This document shows positions 52,101 to 63,942 of a stretch of 64,000 bases of DNA, piece by piece. The stretch comes from Notospermus geniculatus (Eukaryota > Nemertea > Pilidiophora > Heteronemertea > Lineidae): the NCBI GenBank assembly GCA_002633025.1, contig NMRB01000022.1, positions 844,111-908,110 on the forward strand. The letters are read 5' to 3'. Both the position numbers and the translations under genes were made by a program. Under the pieces are notes generated by a model. That model was given only the letters and a program-made list of their open reading frames with translations, did not search any database and was not told the origin of the DNA. Every line of letters begins with the position of its first letter. The first letter of the stretch is position 1.

Positions 52101-52250
52101 GGGTGTATGTCGTCCTGTAAGAAGAACAAGGCTTGTCAAGGGGTTACCTACCAGGACGAGAACGGATCAAAGATGTGTTACCATCACCAGAAGGACGGGA
52201 AATCGAGGACAGCGAGTAATCCTGCCGCCGAGATCTACCAGAAATGCTAA
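49114..52250 (+). CDS. Partial second copy of the multi-CTLD/PAN gene (exons 15-20)
   Basis: Exons 49114-49367, 49512-49830, 49981-50243, 50559-50721, 51203-51429 and 52018-52250 match lectin exons 15-20 with the same phases, splice sites and stop (TAA). Substitutions are few and the frame is intact. The linker exon is 63 nt shorter, with one 21-residue repeat instead of two. No signal peptide or CTLD1-4 exons precede it; upstream is block B and the junction segment. If real it is a 5'-truncated, probably silent, copy; if the region is the other haplotype, its first exons are simply not placed here. The preserved frame favours an allele or a very recent duplicate. Confidence 0.8.
50874..51150. 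mobile_element. Nested foldback in CTLD7 intron of second copy
   Basis: Outer arms GGTTTAGAAATCAAACGATA / TATCGTTTGTTTTCTAAACC; inside them a second palindrome (GGTTTCGCAAGCGCCCGGTT with complement, centre GGGTATACCC). The first copy lacks it and has a different insertion 250 bases upstream in the same intron. Confidence 0.8.
51918..51936. other. Assembly gap (19 N) in a MITE
   Basis: The Ns fall where the first copy has the tandem AGGCCC MITEs; foldback sequence commonly breaks sequencing or assembly. Confidence 0.95.
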
Positions 52251-53370
52251 AAAGGGTAAGTCATTGGTCGTTTTGGTAATAACAAGCACATTGTATTGTT
52301 CGAGGAGCAGATGCACATTCTGCAATTTTTGAGCAGGACGTCTTCGTTCACAACTAAATTATTCGAGTTGATATTTGGTAATGTTTCAATACACACGTAC
52401 ATTTCACTTTTTTCAGCTTCGATGAGACAGGATGCAACGAAAGAAACCCATTACTCCGATTATGGACAGTGATGCTTTAAGTATTTTAGGCTACTGTATC
52501 TAGCAGACCTGCCAAGGACTTGAGAAAGACAGGAAGAATTTTAGTTGCAACAATGCATCCAGAGCATCCTCTTATCACGAAAAAAATATTCTAAAATGCT
52601 CTGGGAAAGGGACTGTTGAAGTTTTTTTGCTGTAGAAGTAACCAAAGACCTGATGATGTGACGTACATGTACATGTACATGTACATGTATCTCTCTCAAA
52701 TAAGAATAAACGCATTGAGAAAATGAAGTGGTGTCGACTTTATGTAGTGACATGATGTATCTTTCGTGTCTGTGTCTATAGTTTTATGGTAGACGTAAAT
52801 CCAACACAAAGCACTAAATCAGCCACTGTGCACGTTCTTTGAAGGTAGGCTACCACCACAAGCGAAGCTGATAATTTTGCTTTTTTGCCGAACATTCCTT
52901 TCTCTTGAAATAGGGTCAATGTTGCAGTTCGGGTATCCGTTTCTCAAACTTTTCGACGGAATGGGGTATTTCTTATAGGCAATGGTTTGTGTTTCCAGCT
53001 ACGTATGTATTCCGAATTCATATTACACAAACGGCCTCGTTCGTCAAATTACGCTTTTTATTGAAAAAGGAGATATGCATTTATGAGCCCCACCGACGCC
53101 AGCAAGTTAGTGATACTTCGTATAGGCTTACATTCAAGAGGGCATGGTATACCAACGGTTTCCATGGATATACTTACAAAAAGGGATGGGTACGCTGGAG
53201 GTAGTGGATCTTTGTTGCCCCACATCACCGTTCAGAGACTGCGACGACACTCTGCGACGACAGTGTCACCATCTCGCCAAAGTGCTGAGATATACATGTA
53301 CTTTATGTTTCAGCAGTGGAATTTCACTTTTGCGACCTGACGGCGTGGTTTCTCCACTTGACGCCGCGGC
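52251..53370. other. 3' UTR of second lectin copy and A'/B' junction
   Basis: The UTR intron and the AATAAA near 52705 are retained. A short ACATGT tandem lies at about 52663-52688. From about 53330 the sequence changes from block A to a piece of the 41537-type element and then to block B. The 6.4 kb with the GPCR is missing here. Confidence 0.7.
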
Positions 53371-54821
53371 GCAGGCAATCGTAGGTGTGACCTGACATCA
53401 GCATAAGAGATAGTTTGGTTGGTGCTGCCAGCCGTTTTGTTCTGCAATACTGCTACGGGGATCCCCAGCTTCGAAACGGCCGCTGGGTGACCGAGATTAC
53501 GTAAGAGAAAACTTCAGAAGTAAAAAACTTTTATCACTTCGAATTATTGTCTTTTATTTGAATGTTTGCCATGTGATATATGTATAAGATATTGCGAGAA
53601 AGAATACAGTAGCGTGGATACTACACAAGAGAGGCAACTTTGAAGTGGATAAATCTCCATACCGGTGTAACGTTTTTCAGTGTGGCCATTTTTCTGTGAC
53701 TCCCGTTGTTTGGAAAAACTGGGAACGGATCGACTCGCTGTTCTGTGTGTTGCTCATTGTCAAGTTGCAACTTATTCTGTCAATATATGTATATTGTAAT
53801 GTCACACTGGCAAACGGGCCTCACTGAAAAACGTTACACTGGTATCTGGACATCATTGATGACACATCTACATGTACTTGTTACCGTCAACTGTGGTGAC
53901 TTTCAATGATTTTCAGCTTTAAGTTACTCCTGCTGCCAAATGGTTCGATTGCAGAAAGAAAAATTCCTCTGGTATTTGGGGGCAGCATATGTGGCTAGAG
54001 ATCTATGAAAGAAATTTCTCATAGGGTACCAATACATGTAATTCATAATAACTTAGTTTCACAGCAATGGGTTACATACCTGGTATTCTAAAATGCCTTG
54101 GTTATGAGTATCAGAAATTTCATTGGAAAACGCATTGGCCTCTTTTTGGATTCAAAAGTCTTGATATTAACACAACCAAGGACTCGTTGGATGAGTATAA
54201 TTTGGGGAAGTTAATAAAGTCATTTTACCTCAAATCATGCCAAAACCCTTGGTGAAGTCGCCTGGGGTTTTGCAGCTGACATGACAAGTCTTGATGACAC
54301 AACCAACGACCTCAGGCTTGCTCTTAAATACATGTACTTAAAACCACACTCGCACAATACAAGTACTATGTGCTCTAAAAAGCTGACGAATGATTATTCA
54401 AACAGAAATTAAATGAATTCTTTGAATATACTCCCTTGGATGGCAAATTTTATAAAAACAGTTGCAGGTAAAGGACTTGGAAGTAAAATATTTTTCATAT
54501 ATCATTATACTTATGGTAAAATCAGGATGTTCATACAGTGTCATTCCCTTTAACTAATTGGCTGCAATACTTGATTCAATCCAATTAAAACTATTTTTTT
54601 ATCATAATAAAAGATTTGGCGATCTACAGTCAGCACATGCACAGTGAAAAAAATGCCCAGCAATAAATAGAGTACAAAGCTATTAACAAGGGGCTAACAG
54701 GCGGGTTCTAAAATACAGCTGTTGCATATCTTCAATAATGAAACTTAAAATACTGATTGGTTTGTGCATCGGTATCATGTGCTACAACAATCACAGATAA
54801 GGAAAATGGAAGTAAAATGTA

Positions 54822-55745
54822 CAGTCATTGACATTAGTTTATCTACACCTACTACCTTGAATATTTCAAATACTACTGAGCCAATTTTAACACGGTTTGT
54901 ACCACATGAAAGTATATAACCTTGGTCATATTTCTGCATCAAACTTTTGGAAATTTGGAAATATCATAATTATGTAATAGCTCATTAGAAAAACCCCTAA
55001 AAATCAACATTTTTATTATGGAAATTTTTTGTGACTTTTGTTACAGGTTTGATAGAGTGGAAGTTTCTAAGGATTTTGAGCTCTGTTTCGTCTAAATATC
55101 TTGAGTGGTTGCTGAGATATTTGAGATTATCAAAATTTCGATATTTTGAGAAATTCCAATTTTTCAAAAATTTTTGATATTAGTAGACAGAGCTTACCTA
55201 GAAACGTAGGAGAATGAAGTTTTGGAACTTTCAGCGTAAACTGGTTGGAAGTTACAGCTGTCTTAAGTTAAAGAGTTTAGCATATCAACATTTTGATATT
55301 CTGAAAATATGAATATCTCGGCCCAGTTAAAGCAAAAAGTTCCAAAATTTTGTAAGCCCATATTCTGAGGTTAGCTTTAACTAATGACATCAAAATTTCC
55401 TGAAAAACACGAAAATCTCAAACTATCAAAATTTTGATAATCTCAAATATCTCAGCAACCACTTGAGATATTTTGATGAAACAAAGCCCAAAATCCTTAG
55501 AAAGTTCCATTCTATCAAAACTGCAACAAAAGTCAAAAAAAAATTCCATAATAAAAATGTTGATTTTTAGGGGGTTTTCTAATGAGCTATTACATAATTA
55601 TGATATTTCCAAATTTCCAAAATTTTGATGCAGAAATATGACCAAGGTTATATACTTTCATGTGGTACAAACCGTGTTAAAATTGGCCCAGTAGTATTTG
55701 AAATATTCAAGGTAGTAGGTGTAGATAAACTAATGTCAATGACTG
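54822..55745. mobile_element. 924-bp foldback element with TA duplication
   Basis: Inverted arms of about 325 bases starting CAGTCATTGACATTAGTTTA, flanked by TA on both sides. Block B at about 43600 has the uninterrupted site. The interior is AT-rich with ATCAAAATTTTGAT-type words and has no frame with recognisable transposase. The TA target and CAGT end fit a Tc1/mariner-superfamily non-autonomous element. Confidence 0.88.
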
Positions 55746-56641
55746 TACATGCTAGAAGGTATAAAACTGGCGGTAGGCCTAACTGGATTTTCATAAGAAT
55801 TGTCTGATGAACAATGGCAGAGCTATTGTTCACCTCTGTTGTTCAGGGGAAACCTTTCTGAAGCACACCTTTATATTACTAATTTTACATCCAATTACGG
55901 TGATGTTCCACCATTAGGGTCTCAAAAAGTACATTTATGAGTTCAGGGAACCTGACACTAGTTTGTTACCATAATCAAAGATGGCAGCATTTCTTCATTT
56001 CATATTTCCCTGAATCAAATGCTTTGCTGAACCAAGCACTGCATGAAAGGTGGCAGCACTTTCCAACCAGGACTTGAAGCACTGCAACGGCATCTTTTAA
56101 TCCACTGACCAACTCGTACTCAGAGGCAACTCATTTATCAATGCCAGTTACTTTTTCAACTGAACATGTAATAGATGATACCACCTGTTCATCCAACTTG
56201 CACTTCTTACTTCATTATTTAATGCCTTTCTTTCCAAAGGCATACCTGGGTCGGCATCAAGGTCAAATAAGAGTGTATGGGGCAAATTCTGAGGTGTCAG
56301 GTACAAGTTTTAATCATTTAGGTGTTTCTGTAAAAAGCTAGACACTTTTTAGCAATTCAGTTTCAGGTACATGGACCATCATTTCTCATAGGCCACAAAC
56401 AAGGAAAGGAGGTGATATAACTTCATAATCCAAGTCGTCTCCGATATTTGCAAATTTTTGACCCCACACTGGGGTCTTCTTCACGCACTTTCAAGTCTAA
56501 ATCCCAGAAGTGAATGGATAACAGGTGATAACTCCAGAAGGAAACAGAACGAACTATGTCAATTATCTCTAAAGAAACTCTATCAATATATGATTAAGTT
56601 AAAATAAATCTGAAGCTACTGAACCAGTACACTTCCTGTAA

Positions 56642-57051
56642 AGGCCCGTTTACACATGCAACTTTTCATATGCAACTTTATGCAACTTGTTGCATAAAGC
56701 TGATGAGACCAAAAATTTCATCAAAGTTGCATGTGTAAACGGGCATGCAACTTGTTGCAACTAACTACTGCAACTTGTTGCAAATTTAGGATCCAGATCC
56801 TATTTTCTGGTGAAGTTGCAACAAGTTGCACGTCGCTGGCCAATGAGAATACAGCAAAAAATCATGTGACGTCTACTAAAGGCAAAATGGCTGCCGAACA
56901 AAGGATTCCCGCCAAAATTCCTGCAACTTGTTGCGAACTTCTGCAACTTATCGCACTGGATGTTGCAATGTGTAAACGGTCACAGGTAGACTGCAACAAG
57001 TTGCAGGTTGCAGCAACTTGCAACTTGGTGCAACCTAGTGTAAACCGCCCT
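56642..57051. mobile_element. 410-bp MITE with TAA duplication
   Basis: AGGCCCGTTTACACATGCAA at left, complement of AGGGCGGTTTACAC at right, flanked by TAA (56639-56641, 57052-57054). Block B has the empty site CCTGTAAGACTCC near 44500. The interior repeats GCAACTTGTTGCA. PIF/Harbinger-like. Confidence 0.88.
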
Positions 57052-58662
57052 TAACACTCCTCAACATACACCTCTGCTCTACATACATGAGAAAGCTGTT
57101 TTTGCGATGTCACTTATACAATGAGATCACTGAATCGTGGAGAAATGCAGTAATCATGTGTAAAACAACAATGACCTGAAAAACAGGCTCTAAAATCACA
57201 AAGATAGTCATTTCACATGCCCTGAACGATCTGCCACGCTAAATAGTGATTAGCGTCCACAAGCTGAGGCCCAGTATCTGTTGCTCTGGTAGTCAGTAAT
57301 CATAATGCTCTCACTGTCTCAAAACCAGCAGCCATAATCTTCATCCACATCATCTCTGCGGGATTCGAATTCATGAAGTTGAGCAAATATGGAGCTGAAG
57401 AATCCACATTGACCATTCTGAAAAAAAATTCCAAGAATATGAAGAATCCAATGGCGATGAGCATGAGATACATTCTGAAATTAGAGCAATATGATGAACT
57501 ATTGAGCTGCATTTAGGCCCCTTTTCATGTTCCACAATGTTAAATATAAGCATAACATGTGGAAAACAGACTTACATATAATTTTTCATAGAGAACATTC
57601 TTGACAGTCTATTTACACAGACATGCTGACAAAATGTAGAATGTTACTTTCAGGGATAATTGTCAAAAAAGAACAGACACCAAGTCAAAAACTGACAGCC
57701 AGTTCCCCTCATACATGTCATAGTCAGATCTTACTATGGTAGACACATTTTTCCAGGTTTTTTCCACATGAAGAATGCTTAAACTGTTAACATCAAGACT
57801 AGAGAGAAAACCAAATCTTAAAACAAAGATTCACTTTTCTCATCACCTCCAAAGTCTGACCTTCTTGACTTACTCGCAGGTATTAATGAGTCATTTAACA
57901 GGATGAGTTAAAACAAGCTGGTTATCTACCTTCAGGATATGATAACCGCAAAGAATAGGTTCAACTGGGGGAAAGTAATGAATTAAGACGAGTAGTAACA
58001 GACAAAGGAAACGCTGCAATATTGTGAACTCTTGAGTGCAGTTTTGTATGTGTGGAGTTTAGGTACTTCCCATACATCAGTTCAAAACTTTCCTGGTGAT
58101 AAACTTCATTATCATCATTTCGTATCCCCCAAGGTGTATTGAGTTGTTTTGAACTAGAGGGCCATGAGCCCTGCACTCAGCTGATACACTGACTCGAATA
58201 TTCGAGTTCAGACGAGGATGGTGGGACTGAAGAAATATTGAGACTCAGACAATGAAACCCCACACCAACTCGGCTAACATGGCCGAGCAAAATGAGGCAC
58301 AGGATAACAGTTACTCTCTCAACCCTTGTTGAATGGTAGTATACAATCTAGACATCTTCAACAGGTGAGAAACAATCTCTATATCATTGACGCTGAAAGT
58401 TATGATTAGCAGATTCTTGCTTATACTCCGGCATCATTTCTACGAAGGAATTCGAACAACAGTGTAATATAAATAGGGAGGAAGGTCGGGAACCTGGCAA
58501 CCCATTTTTACACACAAAGTCAAGCAATGAGTACAAAGCTAGTACGCATTTCTTCTTGTGCACTGCAGTTAGAATAAAATGTATACCGGTAAAGTACCGG
58601 TATATCATTTCACCTAAAGCTGTCTCCGTACATATATGCTCTGGTGTTTTCTTTCACACTTA

Positions 58663-58812
58663 AGCCAGGCACACATTGACGGCAAATCTCAATGCGCCAG
58701 GGGTGTTTTTAAAGTCGACTGACCCAACACGCTGGACTCATCATTCAGCTGGGTCAATCGACTTTAAAACACGCCTACTGCATTGAGATTTGCCGTCAAT
58801 GTGCGCCTAGCC
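58663..58812. mobile_element. MITE downstream of second Kir copy
   Basis: Same element as 46115-46265, with TTA on both sides and a few substitutions. Confidence 0.7.
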
Positions 58813-58841
58813 TTAGCTCTTTTTTATACCTACCACGCATG

Positions 58842-60209
58842 TCATGTGACTTGCTTAGCGTCCTTTTCTTTTTCTTCATCTTGATCGGCGTCGCCCTTCC
58901 CCATTGGCTTCCTCAGTGCCACACGCTCTGCATTAATTCCAATATTAGCCTGTGTTGCGCCATTTCGCTTCATCACATACGGACTGTACGCCTTCTGTCC
59001 TGGCCGGGAAGCTACCGATGAAGAATCATCGTCCATGACGATTTGTTCATTCTCCACATAATGTTCGCCCATGAGTTCCAAATCCTTTGCTGAACACTGC
59101 GGTGTATCAACTGCCTTTGTGGCATGAAACCGTGAGTAGTCGATCTGATATTCGCCATTTTCCTTTTGGAATGTTACCAATCGTTCAAAACGGTGTCCCC
59201 AAAGAATCTCCCCGGGAAGATACGAACTTCTTGCTTGAGTCGTCATCCCCGTAGATTCTACAATGCCCTCTAGGATGACAATCACTTCAAATTGTTCCCT
59301 TTGAAAATCCTCCATCGACATTTCATAGAATGGACTCTCCTCTGTTATTCTATGTTCTACGATAACTGGCCAAACCAAAAACAATCGATCGCGTCCCTCA
59401 TTAAATCCAAAATCAACATCAACTTGTTCAAGAGGTAAAACCTCACCTTCCTTGGTGATTTTTTTCCGTATTAAAATACCTCTGGTATGCGCCTCAATAA
59501 TGTGTGACTTACGCATATCTCCAACACGGAACAACAGACACAGAACACCGTCGCGTTTACAGACGACTGCATTTTTGCTAAACATCAGAGTTTCCGCACG
59601 TTTCTTCGGCCGGGAGAGTTTGGCGAAAACAAGACCAGTCATTAAAGCTTGAATGATGACTCCACAGCATGACTGCATCATCATGACAAGGATAGCTTCC
59701 GGGCATTTTGATGTAGTATGTCGGGAACCGTAGCCAATCGTATGTTGTGTTTCAATTGAAAATAATAAGGCAGTTGTAAAGTCAAATACATCAACGACAC
59801 ACGGTTCCCAAGTAGGCTTACCTGCATTTTCAAAGTCACCATGTGAGAAGCATATCAACCACCAGATCATTGCAAAAATCAACCAACTCACTATGAAAGC
59901 TGCAATAAAAAGTAACAAATTCCATCTCCACTTGATATCAATCAGAGTTGTAAAAATGTCTGCGAGGTAACGTCGCTTACGTTTCTTGATGTTCGTATGC
60001 GATATATTCACTTCTCCGTTCTTGTAAACTAAGCGCCGACGTGATCGTTTCGAAAGCTGACGTTCGCGGTGATGGAGAGGACCATTTGGTGACATGACGG
60101 GGTAGTTAGCAAACTCGCTAAAGGAGTCCTGTGACCCAAACCCTGCTGTAGACTCTTGTGACATGAGTTCCAGCTTGGACCCCTGCCTTGAGTGGAGGGT
60201 GCTTGACAT
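58842..60209 (-). CDS. Inward-rectifier potassium channel (Kir), copy 2
   Basis: 455 residues, intronless, the same architecture as copy 1: M1, TIGYG at 157-161, M2 with Gln187, full cytoplasmic domain. I count four residue changes, all in the C-terminal tail: ENEP-I-I becomes ENEQ-I-V (three residues), and KPTGKG becomes KPMGKG. Most nucleotide differences are silent, so both copies are either alleles or duplicates under strong purifying selection. The flanks on both sides are also duplicated. Confidence 0.95.
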   Translation of the reverse strand: MSSTLHSRQGSKLELMSQESTAGFGSQDSFSEFANYPVMSPNGPLHHRERQLSKRSRRRLVYKNGEVNISHTNIKKRKRRYLADIFTTLIDIKWRWNLLLFIAAFIVSWLIFAMIWWLICFSHGDFENAGKPTWEPCVVDVFDFTTALLFSIETQHTIGYGSRHTTSKCPEAILVMMMQSCCGVIIQALMTGLVFAKLSRPKKRAETLMFSKNAVVCKRDGVLCLLFRVGDMRKSHIIEAHTRGILIRKKITKEGEVLPLEQVDVDFGFNEGRDRLFLVWPVIVEHRITEESPFYEMSMEDFQREQFEVIVILEGIVESTGMTTQARSSYLPGEILWGHRFERLVTFQKENGEYQIDYSRFHATKAVDTPQCSAKDLELMGEHYVENEQIVMDDDSSSVASRPGQKAYSPYVMKRNGATQANIGINAERVALRKPMGKGDADQDEEKEKDAKQVT

Positions 60210-61122
60210 CAGATTCGGGACGGTATTGCCACAGGTACTGGCGCATTCACGTCGGGTGCGGTTGATTCTAATGGGATGATGGAAGGCAAACCAAGGCGAC
60301 TGCCCGGAGATAGACGTGTAATTGCCTTGGGACGAAATGGTGGCAGTTAATGTGGAACAGGGTTATCTGCAAGTAGAAAGGGTAAAAAAAATTCAGATAA
60401 AGACGTAATTTTGTTGGTGGTTGGAGGAGGCAATTGTCTAAACACCATGATTCATGAACAGAGGTTTGAGAGAGGCCAGCCCACCTGAAAAATGGCAAGC
60501 TGAAACCGACCACATTGTTTTGTAAGACAGGTTACATGAATCCGTGAAATTCCAAACAATGAAGACACATAAATTTTGCGATTTGTACTGCACTTCGTTT
60601 GCCAATGAAATCTGGTCAAGGATCCAGAAGTTCACAGCACAGTTCATCACTGTGCATGCATGAGATGAGGAATCAGATCCAGAGTTATGACAGTATGAGA
60701 TTTATAGGAGTTTCAATGACCATCTAACAGTCAGACCAATTTCCTTGCAAATGAAGGCTACGAAATACGAGCCTCAAGAACCAGCAATTCTCTCCGAAAT
60801 GGAACGAGACAGCAACGTCAATTGATATAGCAGTAGTATTGGCAATGTGCTTGGATGATGTATACAAATATTGCCATGGGTATAACCTCACGACATCTGC
60901 CTTCTCAGGATAGCGTCAAGAATCCATAATTTGATGCGCTGGTTGAGGTCTAACGATTTTATCCTGGCGAGACTAGACGAAGACTAAAGTATTATGACTA
61001 GGTTAGCAGGCAAAGCTACTGTGTTCATATCACTCATACTTAGTGTATGCATGTATTATTTTGACATCACTGACAATAATGCTGACCAAATTCGAAGCAA
61101 ACTGGCAACAGTAGACGATATC

Positions 61123-61341
61123 GCTCCAAAAGAGTGCAGCACCTGACGGGTCTAGTGTCATGACGTCCCGGACGTCATTTCATGATGTCTTGACGTGAGA
61201 CGAAAAAAAAATCAAATTGTTTCCCGGCGTCATCATCGCTGAAACAACTGGATTTTTTTTCGAGTCACGTCATGGCGTTCAGAAATGACTTGCGGGACGT
61301 CATGACGCTGGACCCGTCAGGTGCTGCACTCTTTTGGAGTG
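61123..61341. mobile_element. About 219-bp MITE with 30-base inverted ends
   Basis: Left GCTCCAAAAGAGTGCAGCAC, right complement of CACTCCAAAAGAGTGCAGCAC-type text, with GACGTC words in the interior. In block B the same element is cut off at about 48656, where the copy ends. Confidence 0.75.
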
Positions 61342-63304
61342 ATAGAGTCTATTGCAGTTGATCAGAAGATTTACTGCACTCAAACATCCACCAACTAGTA
61401 TGACACTATTAGTATAGTGGGTGTAGGAAGAACATCCATTCCAGATACATTGATCTTTTCTTCGGTGAGGTGTACAATACCGGGGGCTCTCTGGCGATAT
61501 TCTATGCCAAAGTTAGCACTTCAAGGCAGGAAAGGCGATGGCCTTCATAGGACTGACTAAAGTAGGCCTGGAGAAAGTTAATCACAGACTGCTCTGGAAG
61601 AAACTAGCAATTACATGTAGAACAGAAGCGTTTCCTGAACCAGAAATGATCTATGAATAAGCTGTTAAACCTATAATTCATCAACTCTGACGTAGGTAAG
61701 GTGAGATCAGGAGCGTTTCCTTGACGGGTGTTTCCACAGGAATGTGGCATTATGATAGAAAGTATCAGTATACAAGAATATGTAAGTAGGCTACTTATAT
61801 ATTCTTGGTATATATCATACAACAACTGGAATTGCACCAGCCAATTCCATAATCATGGATTTATTTTCCACTTCAGAAGTCAATATTGGCCAACTTAAAA
61901 ACTGTTTTTCTATTTATTGTTTCAATACATATATAATTGTTGATAATTCACATTCTTGCTGTGCCAATATGATAAATGATGGTAATCGCATATCAAATAG
62001 GTCGTACGTCATCGTCCGGGAACAGGTATCACATGAGGGAAGTAGGATACAGTTTATTTCTAGAGTAGGGACATTATTTCACAGGAGAACATGTCAATAT
62101 GATTTCCTCCTATTGATTGCATAATTTTTTCTATCACATCAAAAAATGTTTCATGAGATGACATTGAAAAGTCAATAGCCACACCCAGTGGGGACAGCAA
62201 CGTTGACTGAGTCAGAACCAGATACCCAAGAAAAACAACTGTGGTAGTTGAACTTAGCCACAGAAGTAAAATCACCCCATTCTAAATTATAGCATCCACT
62301 GCATTAATGTTATTTTGCAACCACATGGGACTGGATAAACACGATAGATTGCGATAAAAATGTGAATATTTTGCCATAATATGTGAGCCAACCAAACGAG
62401 GTGGAGAAAAAACAAACAATATCAGAAGAATCGGAGTAATAATAATAAATATTTGGTTGATATCAAATACCAGTCTAAGTATTCTGCTATCAGCTCTGAT
62501 TCAAGGGAACAGCTGCATGATGTACATTTCATGATTTCAGTATGATGTCTACTACTCCTTCATAAAACATGCATTATCTGGTATAAATATTTTGCTCTAA
62601 TAGATGATTTTCTAGTGGTAATTACATCAATTTGTCATCCAAGCATCTGTAGAGACTAACAGTTGTGACATTTTTGTTGGACTTAACAGAATTACAGATG
62701 TATAAATGTGAACTTTCATCTTGCCATTAGCTTTCAAAGCTCTCTGCAATCGACAGACATGAAATTCTTCTATTTTTATCTGAGGACCATCACTAATGCA
62801 AGTAAGTTACTCAAATGCTAAGAGCAACATCACTCTGCCAATATGAAGTGGAAGCTGTGCTATTAAAGATACATCTGTAGGTAGATTTGTATAAGATGAC
62901 GTCAACACCATCGTTTTACAAATCCATGTACATTTGACATTGAAATGTACGCTGATGCCAATGGACTCAAAATCAACTAAATCACTTGATACGCAATAGT
63001 TGCTATAAATGTTAACCTCCAGACTGAGGCTGAGCGGGCGAACTTACTTCAGATATGCATACCCGTACCACAGGTTTGTTAATAATCATCATAGATGGCT
63101 GATCAAAGCTACCCAGAGGGCCTTTGGATCGATGCATATCCAACAATAACATGTAACATAGGCCTTTACAATGCACACTTGTTATTCCTATAATACTGGG
63201 TGCCATTCGTTTGGGACTAAGTGATTTGTAGAGAATAGTCTCTACGCCATTTTTTGAGGGCACTTTTAACATCTCTGAGTTTAGGCCTCACTCTGGCAAT
63301 GAAT
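61342..63304. other. Gene-free interval
   Basis: AT-rich sequence without supported exons or duplicates in the window. A small inverted repeat at about 61768-61808 (AAGAATATGTAAGTA / TACTTATATATTCTT) is the only structure I note. Confidence 0.5.
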
Positions 63305-63313
63305 GAATACAAT

Positions 63314-63942
63314 ATGGGCGGTTATTTCCGCAAAAAATCAGTGTCAGGTTTTTCATTCTTAGCACAGAAATTCTATGCAGAGAGCGCACAAGTAGCGGGA
63401 AGCATCTTCAAAAGCAAAATTTATTTTGTCTATCCGAGGTTTTATATGCAGACCGCGTAATTTATATATGTTGCGACAGAACTCGCGAAAGAACCAAGTT
63501 TAGGATCCAAGTTTCGCATCCAAGTTTAAGATAACAATTTCTCAATCGTTTGCTAGATGGCGCTTCAGCTGAATCTATTATCATATTGGAGGCCTAATCA
63601 TTAACATAATGAGTATTGGGTAGGCTACCATTGGCCGAGGGTAGTCTACAGTGTACATAAGGGCCTCGGCTGGTTCAACTGAGGCGCCATCTAGCGGACA
63701 ATTGAGAAATTGTTATCTTAAACTTGGATGCGAAACTTGGATCCTAAACTTGGTTCTTTCGCGAGTTCTGTACAGTTTCTCTCGCAATTACATATAAATT
63801 ACGCTGTCTGCATACAAAACCTCGGATAAACGTAATATCTTGCTTTTAAGATATTTCACGCTACTTGTGCGCTGTCTACATAGGAATTCTGTGCTAAAAT
63901 GAAAAAACCTGACACTGATTTTTTGCGGAAATAACCGCCCAT
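63314..63942. mobile_element. 629-bp long-inverted-repeat element, 8-9-bp target duplication
   Basis: Arms of nearly 300 bases: ATGGGCGGTTATTTCCGC at left with its complement at right, then GGTTTTTCATT, ACCTCGGATA-type and AACTTGGATGCGAAACTTGG words in inverted order. Flanked by GAATACAAT (63305-63313) and AAATACAAT (63943-63951). Long arms plus 8-9-bp duplication would suit a Mutator-like element. No transposase. Confidence 0.78.

Larger units (their letters stand above)
49054..53330. repeat. Duplicated block A' (second copy)
   Basis: Second copy of 29687-35300. It starts at the hairpin TCACCATGGTTACG that precedes lectin exon 15 and ends at a fragment of the GATGTCAGGTCGACC element. It lacks the insertions 31519-32163, 33696-34214, 34594-34904 and 35299-35350, and has its own nested foldback at 50874-51150. 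Confidence 0.9.
53370..61204. repeat. Duplicated block B' (second copy), with Kir gene
   Basis: Second copy of 41773-48656. Copy-specific insertions: 54822-55745 (foldback with TA duplication) and 56642-57051 (MITE with TAA duplication). No supported exon other than the Kir CDS. Confidence 0.9.

Noticed and set aside
54822-55745. Possible autonomous transposon
   Set aside because: No frame with transposase motifs; the interior is only the spacer between long arms.
61855-62124. Open frame of 89 codons near the right end
   Set aside because: No family features, AT-rich composition, no splice or promoter context.
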